Of a DNA stretch of 64,000 nucleotides, positions 1-7,994 are shown one piece after another (positions within the stretch are counted from its first letter, which is position 1; each line of letters opens with the position of its first letter). The stretch covers positions 186,001-250,000 of the forward strand of contig CAMTUU010000005.1 of the NCBI GenBank assembly GCA_947085045.1, written 5' to 3'. Source of the stretch: Pseudolysinimonas_A sp947085045 (lineage in GTDB: Bacteria > Actinomycetota > Actinomycetes > Actinomycetales > Microbacteriaceae). Below the pieces are notes generated by a model. It ran no database searches, had not been told where the DNA came from, and was given only the letters and a program-made list of their open reading frames with translations. The position numbers and the translations under genes are program-made.

Positions 1-403
1 CCGCGTCGCCGCGCACCCAGAGCGCGGCTGGCGCGTGCAGACCGAGATCGTCGAGTCCCGTCGGCCACTCGGGGTCACTCGGCACGACCAGACGTGCCCC
101 GAAGCGAGCCGCCTGCCGAAGGTGCAGCGGAGTGTCGACCTGCTGGATGCGGGGTCGCCAACGGTCGACGGCATCCGACAGTGACGCGTCGGCCAGCCCC
201 GAGCCTGCCTCCGCCTCGAGCCATTCGAGCGCCTCGTGGGCTCCGAGAGCCGCGATCAGGCGACCGGCGTCGGCATCGCCGGGTTCGGCGATCGCCGACC
301 AGCGCGCCCGGGCGTACCGCGCGAGGATCTGCTCGCGGCCGAGGGGGCGAGCGGGGGCCACGGCGCGGACGAGGGCAGCGGCCTCGGATTCCGGGATCGT
401 CAC
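1..403 (-). CDS. dprA: DNA-processing protein DprA, N-terminal part (cut by window edge)
   Basis: Only about the first 134 residues lie in the window, and the rest runs off the left edge. DprA loads RecA on incoming single-stranded DNA during transformation. The GTG start (positions 403-401) overlaps the comM stop by four bases (GTGA), which decides the start and implies translational coupling. The visible part has the N-terminal helical region followed by the family sequence around PSDPEWP and ALWVRG, just ahead of the Rossmann-like DNA-binding domain. The order yraN-comM-dprA is a common actinobacterial arrangement. The family call is firm; competence itself is not shown. Confidence 0.88.
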   Translation of the reverse strand, partial: MTIPESEAAALVRAVAPARPLGREQILARYARARWSAIAEPGDADAGRLIAALGAHEALEWLEAEAGSGLADASLSDAVDRWRPRIQQVDTPLHLRQAARFGARLVVPSDPEWPTGLDDLGLHAPAALWVRGDA

Positions 404-1935
404 GCGGCCGCCCTCCTCAGCAGGAGTGCGCGGCCGACGTGGCCGGCATCCGGCCGCGGGGCGTCGTCGAGGTCGGCGAGAGTCCAGGCCATCCGCAGCA
501 CGCGGTCGTACCCGCGCATCGTGATGCCTCCGCGTTCGAGCGCCCGGTCGAGCACCGCCGTCGCCCCTCGCTCGGGAACACCCGCTGGTGAGCGGAGCCA
601 GGTGCCGGGGACGTCGGCGTTGACCAGCCACGGCGTCGCCCTCAGCCGCGCCCGCGCGAGAGCCCTCGCCCGCTCGACCCGGCCACGCGCCGTCGCCGAG
701 GAGACCCGCCCACCGTCGCCGGCGGCCCGAAGTTGCGCCGCGGTGATGCGCTCGACCCGCAGCCGGATGTCGACGCGGTCGAGCAGCGGACCGGAGAGCC
801 GCCCGAGATACCGGCGCTGGGCGAACGGGGTGCACAGGCACTCCTGGTCGCGCGACCCCGCGTTGCCGCATGGGCACGGGTTGGCGGCGAGCACGAGCTG
901 GAACCGCCCGGGGAATCGCGCCGATCCCGCCGCTCGCGAGATGGTGATGACGCCCGACTCGAGGGGTTGCCGTAGGGCGTCGAGGGCGTGCGGGCTGAAC
1001 TCCGGTGCTTCGTCGAGGAACAAGACTCCGTGAGCCGCCCGGGCCGCGGCCCCGGGTCGCAGCACCCCGCTGCCGCCGCCGACGATCGCGGCCGGCGACG
1101 CCGTGTGGTGCGGCGCCTCGATCGGCGGCCGGGTGAGGAGCCGCTCCCCGACCGCAAGGCCCGAGAGCGAGCGCAGCGACGAGACCTCGAGCGCCGCCTC
1201 CACCTGCAGGTCGGGCAGGATGCCGGGCAGCCGGCTCGCGAGCATCGTCTTGCCGGCTCCGGGAGGCCCGAGCAGGAAGAGGTGGTGCCCACCCGCCGCG
1301 GCGACCTGCAGAGCCTCCACGGCATCCCGATTGCCGGCGACGTCGGCGAGGTCCCCCTCGTCGCGAGCGCTCTCGAGGGCCACCGGCGGGAGCAGCAACG
1401 GCTCGACCTCGATCGGATCGAGGGCGGCGCCGTGCCAGATGGCCGCATCGCGCACCGAGGTCACCCCGACGATCTCGATCCCGTCGACGAGCCCCGCCTC
1501 CGCCGCGTTGCCCGCCGGCACGAGCACCGTGCGGTAGCCGGACCGGGCGGCTGCGAGCACCGACGGCAGGATGCCCGGCGTCGGTCGCAGCCGGCCGTCG
1601 AGCGCCAGTTCGCCGAGATGGATGACGCGGTCGACCGAGTCGGCGGGCACCACCCGGTCGGCGGCGAGGGCCGCCATCGCGATGCCCAGGTCGAAGGCCG
1701 TGCCGTGCTTGGGCAGCGCCGCCGGGGACAGGTTGATCGTGAGCTTGCGGTGGGTGATCGGGCAACCCGCGTTCGCTGCCGCGGCGCGCACCCGCTCTCG
1801 CGCCTGGCCCAGCGCGAGGTCGGGCAGACCGATGAGCACGAACCCGGGCAGGTTGTTCGAGATGTCGGCCTCGATGTCGACGACCGTGCCGTCGAGACCG
1901 AGGAGGGCGATGGCGTGCGTGCGTGCGACGTGCAT
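400..1935 (-). CDS. comM: YifB/ComM family Mg chelatase-like AAA ATPase
   Basis: This 511-residue protein of the YifB/ComM family is a hexameric AAA+ helicase thought to drive branch migration during integration of transformed DNA. I start it at the ATG at 1935, whose first residues are MHVARTHAIALLGLDG. The ATG overlaps the yraN stop by one base (TGATG); a longer open frame upstream lies inside yraN and is unlikely. The N-terminal part (about 1-180) is the Lon-protease-like ComM domain. The Walker A GPPGAGKT, Walker B LFLDEAPEF and a cysteine-bearing NPCPCG segment of the Mg-chelatase domain follow, then the C-terminal lid. It sits between yraN and dprA in one operon. Confidence 0.95.
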   Translation of the reverse strand: MHVARTHAIALLGLDGTVVDIEADISNNLPGFVLIGLPDLALGQARERVRAAAANAGCPITHRKLTINLSPAALPKHGTAFDLGIAMAALAADRVVPADSVDRVIHLGELALDGRLRPTPGILPSVLAAARSGYRTVLVPAGNAAEAGLVDGIEIVGVTSVRDAAIWHGAALDPIEVEPLLLPPVALESARDEGDLADVAGNRDAVEALQVAAAGGHHLFLLGPPGAGKTMLASRLPGILPDLQVEAALEVSSLRSLSGLAVGERLLTRPPIEAPHHTASPAAIVGGGSGVLRPGAAARAAHGVLFLDEAPEFSPHALDALRQPLESGVITISRAAGSARFPGRFQLVLAANPCPCGNAGSRDQECLCTPFAQRRYLGRLSGPLLDRVDIRLRVERITAAQLRAAGDGGRVSSATARGRVERARALARARLRATPWLVNADVPGTWLRSPAGVPERGATAVLDRALERGGITMRGYDRVLRMAWTLADLDDAPRPDAGHVGRALLLRRAAA

Positions 1936-2297
1936 CAGAAGATCCCCTCGAGGTGCTCGATGCTCGCGGGGGCGCCGCGCGGGGCGAGCACACCGATCGC
2001 GTCGATCCGGAGTCGCCGGGCCCCGGGCACCGGGCCGCGCGCGGCGAGCCAAGCGGCGGCGAGCCGGCGCAGCCGCGAGAGCTTGCCGGGGGTGATCGCC
2101 TCGAACGGGTGCCCGTACCGCGTCGACGACCGGGTCTTCACCTCGATGAACACGAGCGCCTCGCCGTCGCGCGCGACGAGGTCGATCTCACCCTCGGGGC
2201 ACCGCCAGTTGCGGTCGAGGATCTCGTATCCCCTGCCGGTGAGGGCTCGCTCCGCGATGCGCTCGCCGCGCCTGCCCAGTTCGTCCTTCGCCGCCAT
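1935..2297 (-). CDS. YraN family endonuclease-like protein (UPF0102)
   Basis: A 120-residue protein of the YraN/UPF0102 family, which has a PD-(D/E)XK nuclease fold. Key visible residues are the GRRGE start, the acidic CPEGEIDLVARDG motif (about residues 33-45) and VFIEVKTR (about 49-56), which together form the expected E-D-ExK active site. Its substrate is unknown; the family is usually linked to DNA processing or recombination because of its place next to comM and dprA. It is the first gene of the yraN-comM-dprA run and overlaps comM by one base. The length is normal for the family. Confidence 0.93.
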   Translation of the reverse strand: MAAKDELGRRGERIAERALTGRGYEILDRNWRCPEGEIDLVARDGEALVFIEVKTRSSTRYGHPFEAITPGKLSRLRRLAAAWLAARGPVPGARRLRIDAIGVLAPRGAPASIEHLEGIF

Positions 2298-2395
2298 GCG
2301 TCGAGGATCGCGAACGCGGCACCGGCCGGAGAGCGACGACGGTGGGATGCCGGAGAAGGGCTGAGCGTCGGTGCTGGGAAGGAGAGGATGGTGGG

Positions 2396-2614
2396 GTGAC
2401 CCCGATCCTCGCCGGCCTGCTCCTCGCCGGAGCCGCGTTCAACATCCTCACCTGGCCGACGTTCCTGCGTCGGGTCGCCCGCGATCCGCGCGCGCGGGCT
2501 GCCGACGGGAGGCCGACCCGGTTCCTGACCGTGCACGTCGTGCTGTTCGCGTCCGCGATGGCGCTGGCCGTCGCGTTCGTGGTCGCGGCGATCGCCGCGC
2601 TCGTAGGCGGGTAA
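2396..2614 (+). CDS. SCO4848-type small membrane protein
   Basis: A 72-residue protein with two membrane segments (about residues 3-20 and 47-70) separated by a basic loop. The pattern of a first helix ending near NILTWPTFLRRV, then a D-rich basic loop and a VH-beginning second helix, matches the small actinobacterial SCO4848 family of unknown function. The start is set by GGAGAGG at 2381-2387, eight bases before the GTG. It is transcribed divergently from yraN and ends just before a copy of the GGGTTTCGATAC repeat. No function can be assigned. Confidence 0.7.
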   Translation: MTPILAGLLLAGAAFNILTWPTFLRRVARDPRARAADGRPTRFLTVHVVLFASAMALAVAFVVAAIAALVGG

Positions 2615-2658
2615 GGGTTTCGATACACCGGGCTGAGGCAGCGCTACGCAACCCGCGG
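2615..2658. repeat. GGGTTTCGATAC-type palindromic repeat, copy A
   Basis: This intergenic element begins GGGTTTCGATAC and ends GCTACGCAACCCGCGG. Its ends GGGTT (2615-2619) and AACCC (2650-2654) are complementary, so it can fold. It fills the space between the convergent SCO4848-type gene and the DUF2469 gene and may act as a bidirectional terminator there. Related copies lie at 30649-30680 and 57019-57060. Confidence 0.65.
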
Positions 2659-2666
2659 AAGGCGAG

Positions 2667-2990
2667 CTACTCGTCGAGGGCGAGTTCCTTCGGGAGCTCG
2701 AGATCCTTGTCGGCCCGTTCCTCGACGTTGACGTCCTTGAAGGTGAGCACGCGCACGTTCTTCACGAACCGGTCGGAGCGGTAGACATCCCACACCCACA
2801 CGTCGGTCATCGTGAGCTCGAAGTAGAAGTCGTGCTCGGTGTCCTTGCGCTCGAGCGTGACCTCGTTGGCGAGGTAGAAGCGCCGCTCGGTCTCCACGAC
2901 GTAGCGGAACTGGCCGACGATGTCGCGGTACTCCTTGTAGAGCGCCAGCTCGACCTCGCGGTCGTAGTCCTCGAACTCGTCGTCGTCCAT
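2667..2990 (-). CDS. DUF2469 family protein
   Basis: A 107-residue acidic protein beginning MDDDEFEDYDREVELALYKEY, with the family's conserved aromatic and acidic core (FRYVVETERRFYLANEV). DUF2469 proteins are conserved across Actinobacteria directly downstream of rnhB, as here, but have no known function. No signal peptide or membrane segment is visible. A TAGACT hexamer seven bases before the ATG suggests a leaderless transcript of its own, besides possible read-through from rnhB 14 bases upstream. Confidence 0.92.
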   Translation of the reverse strand: MDDDEFEDYDREVELALYKEYRDIVGQFRYVVETERRFYLANEVTLERKDTEHDFYFELTMTDVWVWDVYRSDRFVKNVRVLTFKDVNVEERADKDLELPKELALDE

Positions 2991-2997
2991 TCGAACG

Positions 2998-3003
2998 AGT
3001 CTA
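2998..3003 (-). promoter_or_regulatory. Probable -10 box for the DUF2469 gene (leaderless)
   Basis: Read on the minus strand, TAGACT lies seven bases before the ATG at 2990. Transcription would start at or beside the start codon. I see no convincing -35. Confidence 0.4.
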
Positions 3004-3004
3004 G

Positions 3005-3685
3005 CTAGGCGATCTCGGCAACCGGCTCGCTCAGAGAGAACAGTCCGGGCTGTTTGAGCCAGCTCCAGCGGTGCAGGGGCGAGGCCCCGACCCGCTCGAT
3101 GCCGGCGTAGTGCTCGGCGCTCGCGTAGCCCTTGTTCGACGTCCAGACGTAGCCGGGATGCACGGTGTCGTGGGCGATCATCAGCCGGTCGCGGTGCACC
3201 TTCGCCAGAACGGATGCCGCCGCCACCGCCGCGCAGGTGCGGTCGGCCTTGACGCGCATGACGACGGGCAGCGCGCGGTCGATCGCGGGCGAGAGCCAGT
3301 CGTGCGAGCCGTCGAGCAGCACGACGGCGCCGGTGAGGTCGACGCCCTGCTCCCGGATGGCGTCGATCGCCCGGCGGGCCGCGAGGCCGAGCGCCGCGAT
3401 GATGCCGATGGCTTCGATGCGCTCGTTCGACGCGAGGCCCACCGACGCGTGCCGCGCCCAGCGGGCGACCTTCGGCTGCAGCTCCTCGCGCTTGGGCTCG
3501 GCGAGCAGCTTCGAGTCCTTGAGGCCTTCGGGCGCGGTGCGGGTGGCGAGGTCGACGATGCTCAGCCCCACGGCGACGGGGCCGGCGATCGCGCCGCGGC
3601 CCACCTCGTCCATACCGATCACCAGCCGCGCACCCTCGCGGAGCAGGATCCGCTCGTGCCGCAGCGTCGGGACGGTCGAGACCAT
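3005..3685 (-). CDS. rnhB: Ribonuclease HII
   Basis: A 226-residue RNase HII that removes ribonucleotides and RNA primers from RNA:DNA hybrids. The hallmark GMDEVGRGAIAG motif is at residues 24-35, giving the metal-binding pair D26/E27. Further catalytic acidic residues sit in VLLDGSHD and RVKADRTCAAVAAASVLAKVHRD, the C-terminal block shared by the family. Length is typical. It lies three bases after lepB and 14 before the DUF2469 gene, in the conserved rplS-lepB-rnhB-DUF2469 order. Confidence 0.97.
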   Translation of the reverse strand: MVSTVPTLRHERILLREGARLVIGMDEVGRGAIAGPVAVGLSIVDLATRTAPEGLKDSKLLAEPKREELQPKVARWARHASVGLASNERIEAIGIIAALGLAARRAIDAIREQGVDLTGAVVLLDGSHDWLSPAIDRALPVVMRVKADRTCAAVAAASVLAKVHRDRLMIAHDTVHPGYVWTSNKGYASAEHYAGIERVGASPLHRWSWLKQPGLFSLSEPVAEIA

Positions 3686-3688
3686 GGC

Positions 3689-4534
3689 TCAGCCGGTGGG
3701 CGTCGGGGTGGGCTCGGGGGCCGGCTGCTCGCCCGCCCCCTCGTCGACGCCCGAGAAGACGATCGGGTAGTTGTCGAGCCAGGTCCAGCGGTCGATCGGC
3801 CAGGAGATGAGGATGGCGCGGCCGACGACGTCGTCGAAGGGCACGAAGCCGTTCGTCGGGCCGTCCTGGTTGTATCGGGAGTCCGCCGAGTTGTAGCGGT
3901 TGTCGCCCATCACCCAGAGCGAGTTCTCGGGAACGGTGACCTCGAAGTCGTCGCGCGACACCTTGGTGACGCCGTCGGGCAGGGAGACGTAGAGGTCGAC
4001 CTCGTCGAGCGGCACGCCGTTCACCGTCATCTGGCCGAACTCGTTGCAGCAGGCGACGACGTCGCCAGGCAGGCCGATGACGCGCTTGATGAGGTGATCG
4101 TTGGAGTCGGGCGCGGTGAGGCCGATGATCGATAGGACCCAGTCGACGAAGCCCACGACGGGGTTCTGCTCGACCTCGGGCCGCGGGTCGAGCCAGCCGC
4201 CCGGGTCGCGGAAGACGACGATGTCGCCGCGCTCGATCGGGATGAGGTCGGGCACGAGCTCGTTGACGATGATGCGGTCGTCCTTGACCAGGGTCATCTC
4301 CATCGACTCCGACGGGATGTAGAACGACCGGATCAGGAACGTCTTGATCAGGAACGAGATGACGACCGCGGCGACGAGGATGAGCGCGACATCCCGCAGG
4401 AAGGCCCGCCAGCCGCGCAACTTCTTGCGCTTCGGACGGCTCGCGACGACCGTGTCGGTCGTGGCCTCTGCGGTCGTGTCCGTGCCGACGGGCGTGCTGC
4501 CCGTGCGCGCCGAGGGCGCATCCTGCTCTGTCAT
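3689..4534 (-). CDS. lepB: Signal peptidase I
   Basis: A 281-residue type I signal peptidase that cleaves Sec and Tat signal peptides at the outer face of the membrane. It has a Thr/Ala-rich cytoplasmic tail, one membrane segment (about 48-64), then the catalytic Ser in IPSESM (S77) and the catalytic Lys in LIKRVIGLPGD (K150). The MGDNRYNSADSRY box follows near residue 208. The C-terminus is Pro/Glu-rich (EGAGEQPAPEPTPTPTG). It follows rplS after a strong hairpin and precedes rnhB by three bases. Confidence 0.97.
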   Translation of the reverse strand: MTEQDAPSARTGSTPVGTDTTAEATTDTVVASRPKRKKLRGWRAFLRDVALILVAAVVISFLIKTFLIRSFYIPSESMEMTLVKDDRIIVNELVPDLIPIERGDIVVFRDPGGWLDPRPEVEQNPVVGFVDWVLSIIGLTAPDSNDHLIKRVIGLPGDVVACCNEFGQMTVNGVPLDEVDLYVSLPDGVTKVSRDDFEVTVPENSLWVMGDNRYNSADSRYNQDGPTNGFVPFDDVVGRAILISWPIDRWTWLDNYPIVFSGVDEGAGEQPAPEPTPTPTG

Positions 4535-4586
4535 GTCACCCCTGGGTTCTGGGACAGCATATGCGGGGAACGCGGCCGGAAAGTAC

Positions 4587-4623
4587 GACGCGCGCGGCTC
4601 CCGTCGAGGAAGCCGCGCGCGTC
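4587..4623 (-). terminator. Strong hairpin after rplS, probable terminator
   Basis: The arms GACGCGCGCGGCT (4587-4599) and AGCCGCGCGCGTC (4611-4623) are perfectly complementary over 13 bp with an 11-base loop. On the minus strand the hairpin lies 23 bases after the rplS stop. Only a short T run (ACTTT) follows, so termination may be partial and allow lepB expression. Confidence 0.7.
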
Positions 4624-4645
4624 GCGGAAGTTGTTGCGGACTCGC

Positions 4646-4993
4646 TCAGGAGTCGCGCTTCTCCTTGATCTTGGCCTTCTTGCCGCGCAGGTTGCGCAGG
4701 TAGTAGAGCTTCGCGCGACGCACGTCACCGCGGGTGACGATCTCGATGTGGTCGATGACCGGCGAGTGCACCGGGAACGTGCGCTCCACGCCCACCTGGA
4801 AGGAGACCTTGCGGACCGTGAAGGACTCACGGACGCCCTCGTTCTTGCGGGCGATCACGACGCCCTGGAACACCTGGATACGCGAGCGCGTACCTTCGAT
4901 GATGTTCACGTGCACCTTGACGGTGTCACCGGGGCGGAAGTCGGGGATGTCCGACTTGAGAGAGACTGCGTCGACGTCGTCGAGAAGATGCAT
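4646..4993 (-). CDS. rplS: 50S ribosomal protein L19
   Basis: L19 lies at the 30S-50S interface of the ribosome. I start the gene at the ATG at 4993 (MHLLDDVDAVSLKSD), giving 115 residues, the usual size; the frame is open further upstream but that stretch is not conserved-looking. The core FRPGDTVKVHVNIIEG, RIQVFQGVVIARKN and the C-terminal AKLYYLRNLRGKKAKIKE are diagnostic. In most Actinobacteria rplS follows trmD; here map and a decayed gene separate them. A 13-bp hairpin follows the stop. Confidence 0.96.
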   Translation of the reverse strand: MHLLDDVDAVSLKSDIPDFRPGDTVKVHVNIIEGTRSRIQVFQGVVIARKNEGVRESFTVRKVSFQVGVERTFPVHSPVIDHIEIVTRGDVRRAKLYYLRNLRGKKAKIKEKRDS

Positions 4994-5157
4994 GGGAATT
5001 TCGCTCTCTGCGACCGCCGTCAGATCGGGCGCGGAATAGTGGATGAATTCGCGAACGTGCCCCGATCCGAACGGATAGGCACTCGGTGACCCCTCTGAGG
5101 CAGAGTCGTGCCGGGCACAAAGGAACATCCTGCCATAGTCGCGGACCGTCATCCAGC

Positions 5158-5163
5158 TAGGCT
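5158..5163 (+). promoter_or_regulatory. Probable -10 box for map (leaderless)
   Basis: TAGGCT ends six bases before the GTG start of map at 5170, and no Shine-Dalgarno sequence lies between them. This fits a leaderless transcript. Confidence 0.45.
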
Positions 5164-5169
5164 TCTGCG

Positions 5170-5940
5170 GTGATCGAACTGCGCACCCCGGCCGAGATCG
5201 AGCAGATGAAGGCCGCCGGCTCGTTCGTGGGTCGCGTGCTGCACGCCACGCGCGACGCCGCGGCGGTCGGCGTCAACCTGCTGGAACTCGACGCCCTCGC
5301 CCACGACATGATCCGGGCCGAGGGCGCGGAGAGCTGCTACATCGACTACCACCCGTCGTTCGGCGGCTCGCCGTTCGGCAAGGTCATCTGCACCTCGGTG
5401 AACGATGCGGTGCTGCACGGCCTCCCCTCCGACTACCGGCTGCAGGATGGCGACCTCCTCACCCTCGACTTCGCGGCGATCGTCGACGGCTGGGCGGCCG
5501 ACTCCGCTCTGTCGGTCGTCGTCGGCACACCGCGTCCCGAAGACCTCGCGCTGATCGCGACGACCGAGCAGGCTCTCGCCGCCGGCATCGCCGCCGCGGT
5601 CGTCGGCAACAAGATCGGCGACATCTCGGCCGCGATCGGCGACGTGGCGCACGACGCGCGGCTCAAGGTCAACCTCGACTTCGGCGGACACGGGGTCGGG
5701 CGCATCATGCACGGCGACCCGCACATCCCCAACGACGGGCGCGCGGGTCGTGGCCTCGCGCTGCGTCCCGGGCTGGTGTTCGCGGTCGAGCCGTGGTTCC
5801 TGCACACGACCGACAAGATCTACACGGATGCCGACGGCTGGACGCTCCGTAGCAAGGACGGCTCGCGCGGGGCCCACGTCGAGCACACGATCGCGGTCAC
5901 CGACGACGGTCCGCTGATCCTCACGGCGCGGTCGAGCTGA
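5170..5940 (+). CDS. map: Type I methionyl aminopeptidase
   Basis: A 256-residue enzyme that removes the initiator methionine from nascent proteins. All expected dimetal ligands and catalytic residues are present: H83 (VLHGL), D100 and D111 (LTLDFAA, ADSAL), H174 (GGHGVGR), E207 (FAVEPWF) and E239 (HVEHT). The start is a GTG with no Shine-Dalgarno but with TAGGCT six bases upstream, so it is probably leaderless. It runs against its neighbours rplS and trmD and so is an insertion in the usual trmD-rplS order. Its last 20 bases overlap the end of a decayed minus-strand gene. Confidence 0.95.
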   Translation: MIELRTPAEIEQMKAAGSFVGRVLHATRDAAAVGVNLLELDALAHDMIRAEGAESCYIDYHPSFGGSPFGKVICTSVNDAVLHGLPSDYRLQDGDLLTLDFAAIVDGWAADSALSVVVGTPRPEDLALIATTEQALAAGIAAAVVGNKIGDISAAIGDVAHDARLKVNLDFGGHGVGRIMHGDPHIPNDGRAGRGLALRPGLVFAVEPWFLHTTDKIYTDADGWTLRSKDGSRGAHVEHTIAVTDDGPLILTARSS

Positions 5941-6273
5941 CGCGCCTCCGGAAAGTCACCACCTCGATCTCGACGGTGAGCGCGAGGGCGAAGATCACCA
6001 GGATCGCGAGTGCGCCAATCGTCAGGTAGACCGCCAGGAAGAAGATCTCGAGCCCCGGCACTTGCCACAGCGCCAGATCGCCGCGTCGACGAGGAGCGAC
6101 AGCGCCAGCCCGGGGACCGTGAACGCGGTCACCATGGCGAACCCGACGCCCCGCAGGCGGTAGCTCGGGAAGACTCAGGTGAGGGCGAGCGCGACGAGCA
6201 GCGCCGCGGCGAGGATGAGCGCGAGACGCCGCGACCGCACGTTCGAGATCGCTGAATCCGTCACGCCATCCAT
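5921..6273 (-). pseudogene. Decayed small membrane protein gene
   Basis: Reading leftward from the ATG at 6273 gives a short basic start and a hydrophobic helix (RRLALILAAALLVALALT) that is stopped by TGA at 6175-6177. Without the stop the same frame continues as VFPSYRLRGVGFAMVTAFTV. Near 6085 the coherent frame changes to LALWQVPGLEIFFLAVYL and further hydrophobic residues, and it ends at TGA 5921-5923 inside the 3' end of map. The whole reads as one membrane protein of about 115 residues with three or four helices, broken by one nonsense change and one frameshift. The family is not recognised. Confidence 0.7.
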
Positions 6274-6300
6274 TCTCCCCGGTCCACCTGGGAAGCGGCG

Positions 6301-6999
6301 TCAGGGCAGCTCGTCGTCGACCGGCGGCAGCAGGTCGGGGCGGACGCGCCGCGTGCGCTCCAGCTGCCGGTCGCGGCGCCAGGCGGAGATCGCCGCGTGG
6401 TTGCCGCCGAGCAGCACCGGGGGGGTCTCGTGGCCGCGCCAGACGGCCGGCTTCGTGTAACTCGGGTACTCGAGCAGCCCGTCCTCGTGGCTCTCCTCGA
6501 CCAGGCTCTCGGGATTGCCGACGACCCCGGGCACGAGTCGGCCGGCCGCCTCGATCATCGCCATCGCCGCGACCTCGCCGCCGTTGAGCACGTAGTCGCC
6601 GAGGCTCAGCTCGAGCACCTCCGCGCGCGTGCGCGTGTCGTCGATCACCCGCTGGTCGATGCCCTCGTAGCGGCCGCAGCAGAACACGAGGTGCGTCACC
6701 TCGCTGAGCCGTCGTGCCGTGGTCTGCGTGAAGAGACTGCCGGCGGGCGTCGTGAAGACGACGGTGCTCTCGGGCGTCAGGATCGCATCCAGCGCCTCCC
6801 CCCAGGGCTCGGCCTTCATCACCATCCCGGCGCCACCGCCCGCGGGGGTGTCGTCGACGGTGCGGTGACGGTCGTGCGTGTAGTCGCGCAGGTCGTGCAC
6901 CCGGATGTCGAGAGCGCCCGACTGGCGCGCGCGACCGAGGAGCGAGACATCCAGCACCGAGAAGAACTCGGGGAAGATCGTCACGACGTCGATGCGCAC
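6301..6999 (-). CDS. trmD: tRNA (guanine(37)-N1)-methyltransferase
   Basis: A 232-residue SPOUT-class enzyme that methylates G37 of tRNAs to prevent frameshifting. The start MRIDVVTIFPEFF (GTG codon), the GGGAGMVMK loop, the CGRYEGID motif and the trefoil-knot segment LGDYVLNGGE are all diagnostic. It normally follows rimM directly; here a nuclease cassette on the opposite strand separates them. The GTG has TAGCCT six bases upstream, so trmD seems to have its own leaderless promoter lying outside the cassette. Confidence 0.97.
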   Translation of the reverse strand: MRIDVVTIFPEFFSVLDVSLLGRARQSGALDIRVHDLRDYTHDRHRTVDDTPAGGGAGMVMKAEPWGEALDAILTPESTVVFTTPAGSLFTQTTARRLSEVTHLVFCCGRYEGIDQRVIDDTRTRAEVLELSLGDYVLNGGEVAAMAMIEAAGRLVPGVVGNPESLVEESHEDGLLEYPSYTKPAVWRGHETPPVLLGGNHAAISAWRRDRQLERTRRVRPDLLPPVDDELP

Positions 7000-7005
7000 G
7001 AGGTC

Positions 7006-7011
7006 AGGCTA
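7006..7011 (-). promoter_or_regulatory. Probable -10 box for trmD (leaderless)
   Basis: On the minus strand TAGCCT ends six bases before the trmD GTG at 6999. The box lies between trmD and the left repeat of the DUF559 cassette, so trmD can be transcribed despite its separation from rimM. Confidence 0.45.
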
Positions 7012-7031
7012 TCCGGGGCCTCGCGCGCGTC

Positions 7032-7099
7032 CCTAACTCTCGGCGTGCGACAGGTTCATCCACCGCTCGTCGACGAAGCCTTCGGGGGCCGAGAGTTGG
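7032..7099 (+). repeat. Left 68-bp hairpin repeat of the DUF559 cassette
   Basis: AACTCTCGGC (7035-7044) and GCCGAGAGTT (7088-7097) form a perfect 10-bp stem, extended by a G-T and a C-G pair. The loop holds GACAGGT and the palindrome TCGTCGACGA (7067-7076). The right copy has the same length and the same two borders in inverted orientation. Confidence 0.75.
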
Positions 7100-7115
7100 C
7101 GACCAGCATTCACGC

Positions 7116-7994
7116 GTGAACATCGGCCTCCATTCGACACGTCAGCTCCGTGCGGCGGGACTCCGAACGCGCGACATCCGAGACGCCGTCGCAAGCGGAG
7201 CCTTTCAGCGGCCGCGACGCGGTTGGTATGCCACACCCGGCACTCCCGCGGACGTGGTGACCGCGTGCAGGGTCGGCGGCCGGCTCACCTGCCTCGGCGC
7301 TCTCCGGCTGCACGGTTGCTGGATCCCCGGGGTACCCGAGGTGCATGTGCGAGTCTCCGACGGGGTCCACGTCGCACGGGTTGCGGGCGCTCGCCTCCAT
7401 TGGTCGACCGCGCGGGTCGGGCCCGGAATCGATTCCCCGGAAGAAGCGCTGTCTGCGGCAGCCGACTGTGTCGGCTGGCGAGAGCTCGTGATCGTCGCCG
7501 ACTCGCTCTCGAACCGCGGAATCCTGTCGATGCATCGCATCACCGGAGTCCTCGCCAGAACGCCGCGCGGACGCCGCGCGCTCGAGTTCATCGATCCGCG
7601 AGCCGAGTCGGGAATCGAGACGATGCTCCGCCTCGCGCTCCGTCGGCTGCGCGTTCGCGTCAGCAGTCAAGTCGTCATCCCGGGTGTCGGTCGCGTCGAC
7701 TTCCTCGTCGGTGAGCGACTGGTGATCGAAGCGGACGGCTATGAATGGCATGCCGATCGAGCCGCCTTCGAGCGGGACCGCGAGCGCGACAGGGAACTCG
7801 TCCGACGCGGCTACCTCGTGATTCGGGTGACGTACCAGCAGGCACACGACGATCTCGACGCCGTGACGGTCGCCGTGCTCGACATCGTCCGCCGTCGAGA
7901 CCATCGGTGGCGCGCGATCCACCGTTCCCAACTCTCGTCTTGGGGGTACCTCGTCGACCTGTCGTCGACGAACCGCGGCCAACGCGAGAGTTAG
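7116..7994 (+). CDS. DUF559 family (Vsr-like) nuclease-fold protein with AbiEi-like N-terminus
   Basis: A 292-residue protein of the DUF559 kind common in Microbacteriaceae. The N-terminal 45 residues resemble the winged-helix domain of AbiEi-type antitoxins (LRTRDIRDAVASGAF, then a basic RPRRGWYAT). The C-terminal half carries a PD-(D/E)XK nuclease pattern: ESGIE (164-168), VGRVDFLVG (D195) and VIEADGYEWH (E205, D207), ending in a basic RGYLVIRVTYQQ strand. The start is a GTG with no good Shine-Dalgarno. Residues from about 272 to 292 are encoded by the right-hand 68-bp repeat, so the repeat is part of the gene. Its role is unknown; DNA nicking linked to the repeats is one possibility. Confidence 0.8.
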   Translation: MNIGLHSTRQLRAAGLRTRDIRDAVASGAFQRPRRGWYATPGTPADVVTACRVGGRLTCLGALRLHGCWIPGVPEVHVRVSDGVHVARVAGARLHWSTARVGPGIDSPEEALSAAADCVGWRELVIVADSLSNRGILSMHRITGVLARTPRGRRALEFIDPRAESGIETMLRLALRRLRVRVSSQVVIPGVGRVDFLVGERLVIEADGYEWHADRAAFERDRERDRELVRRGYLVIRVTYQQAHDDLDAVTVAVLDIVRRRDHRWRAIHRSQLSSWGYLVDLSSTNRGQRES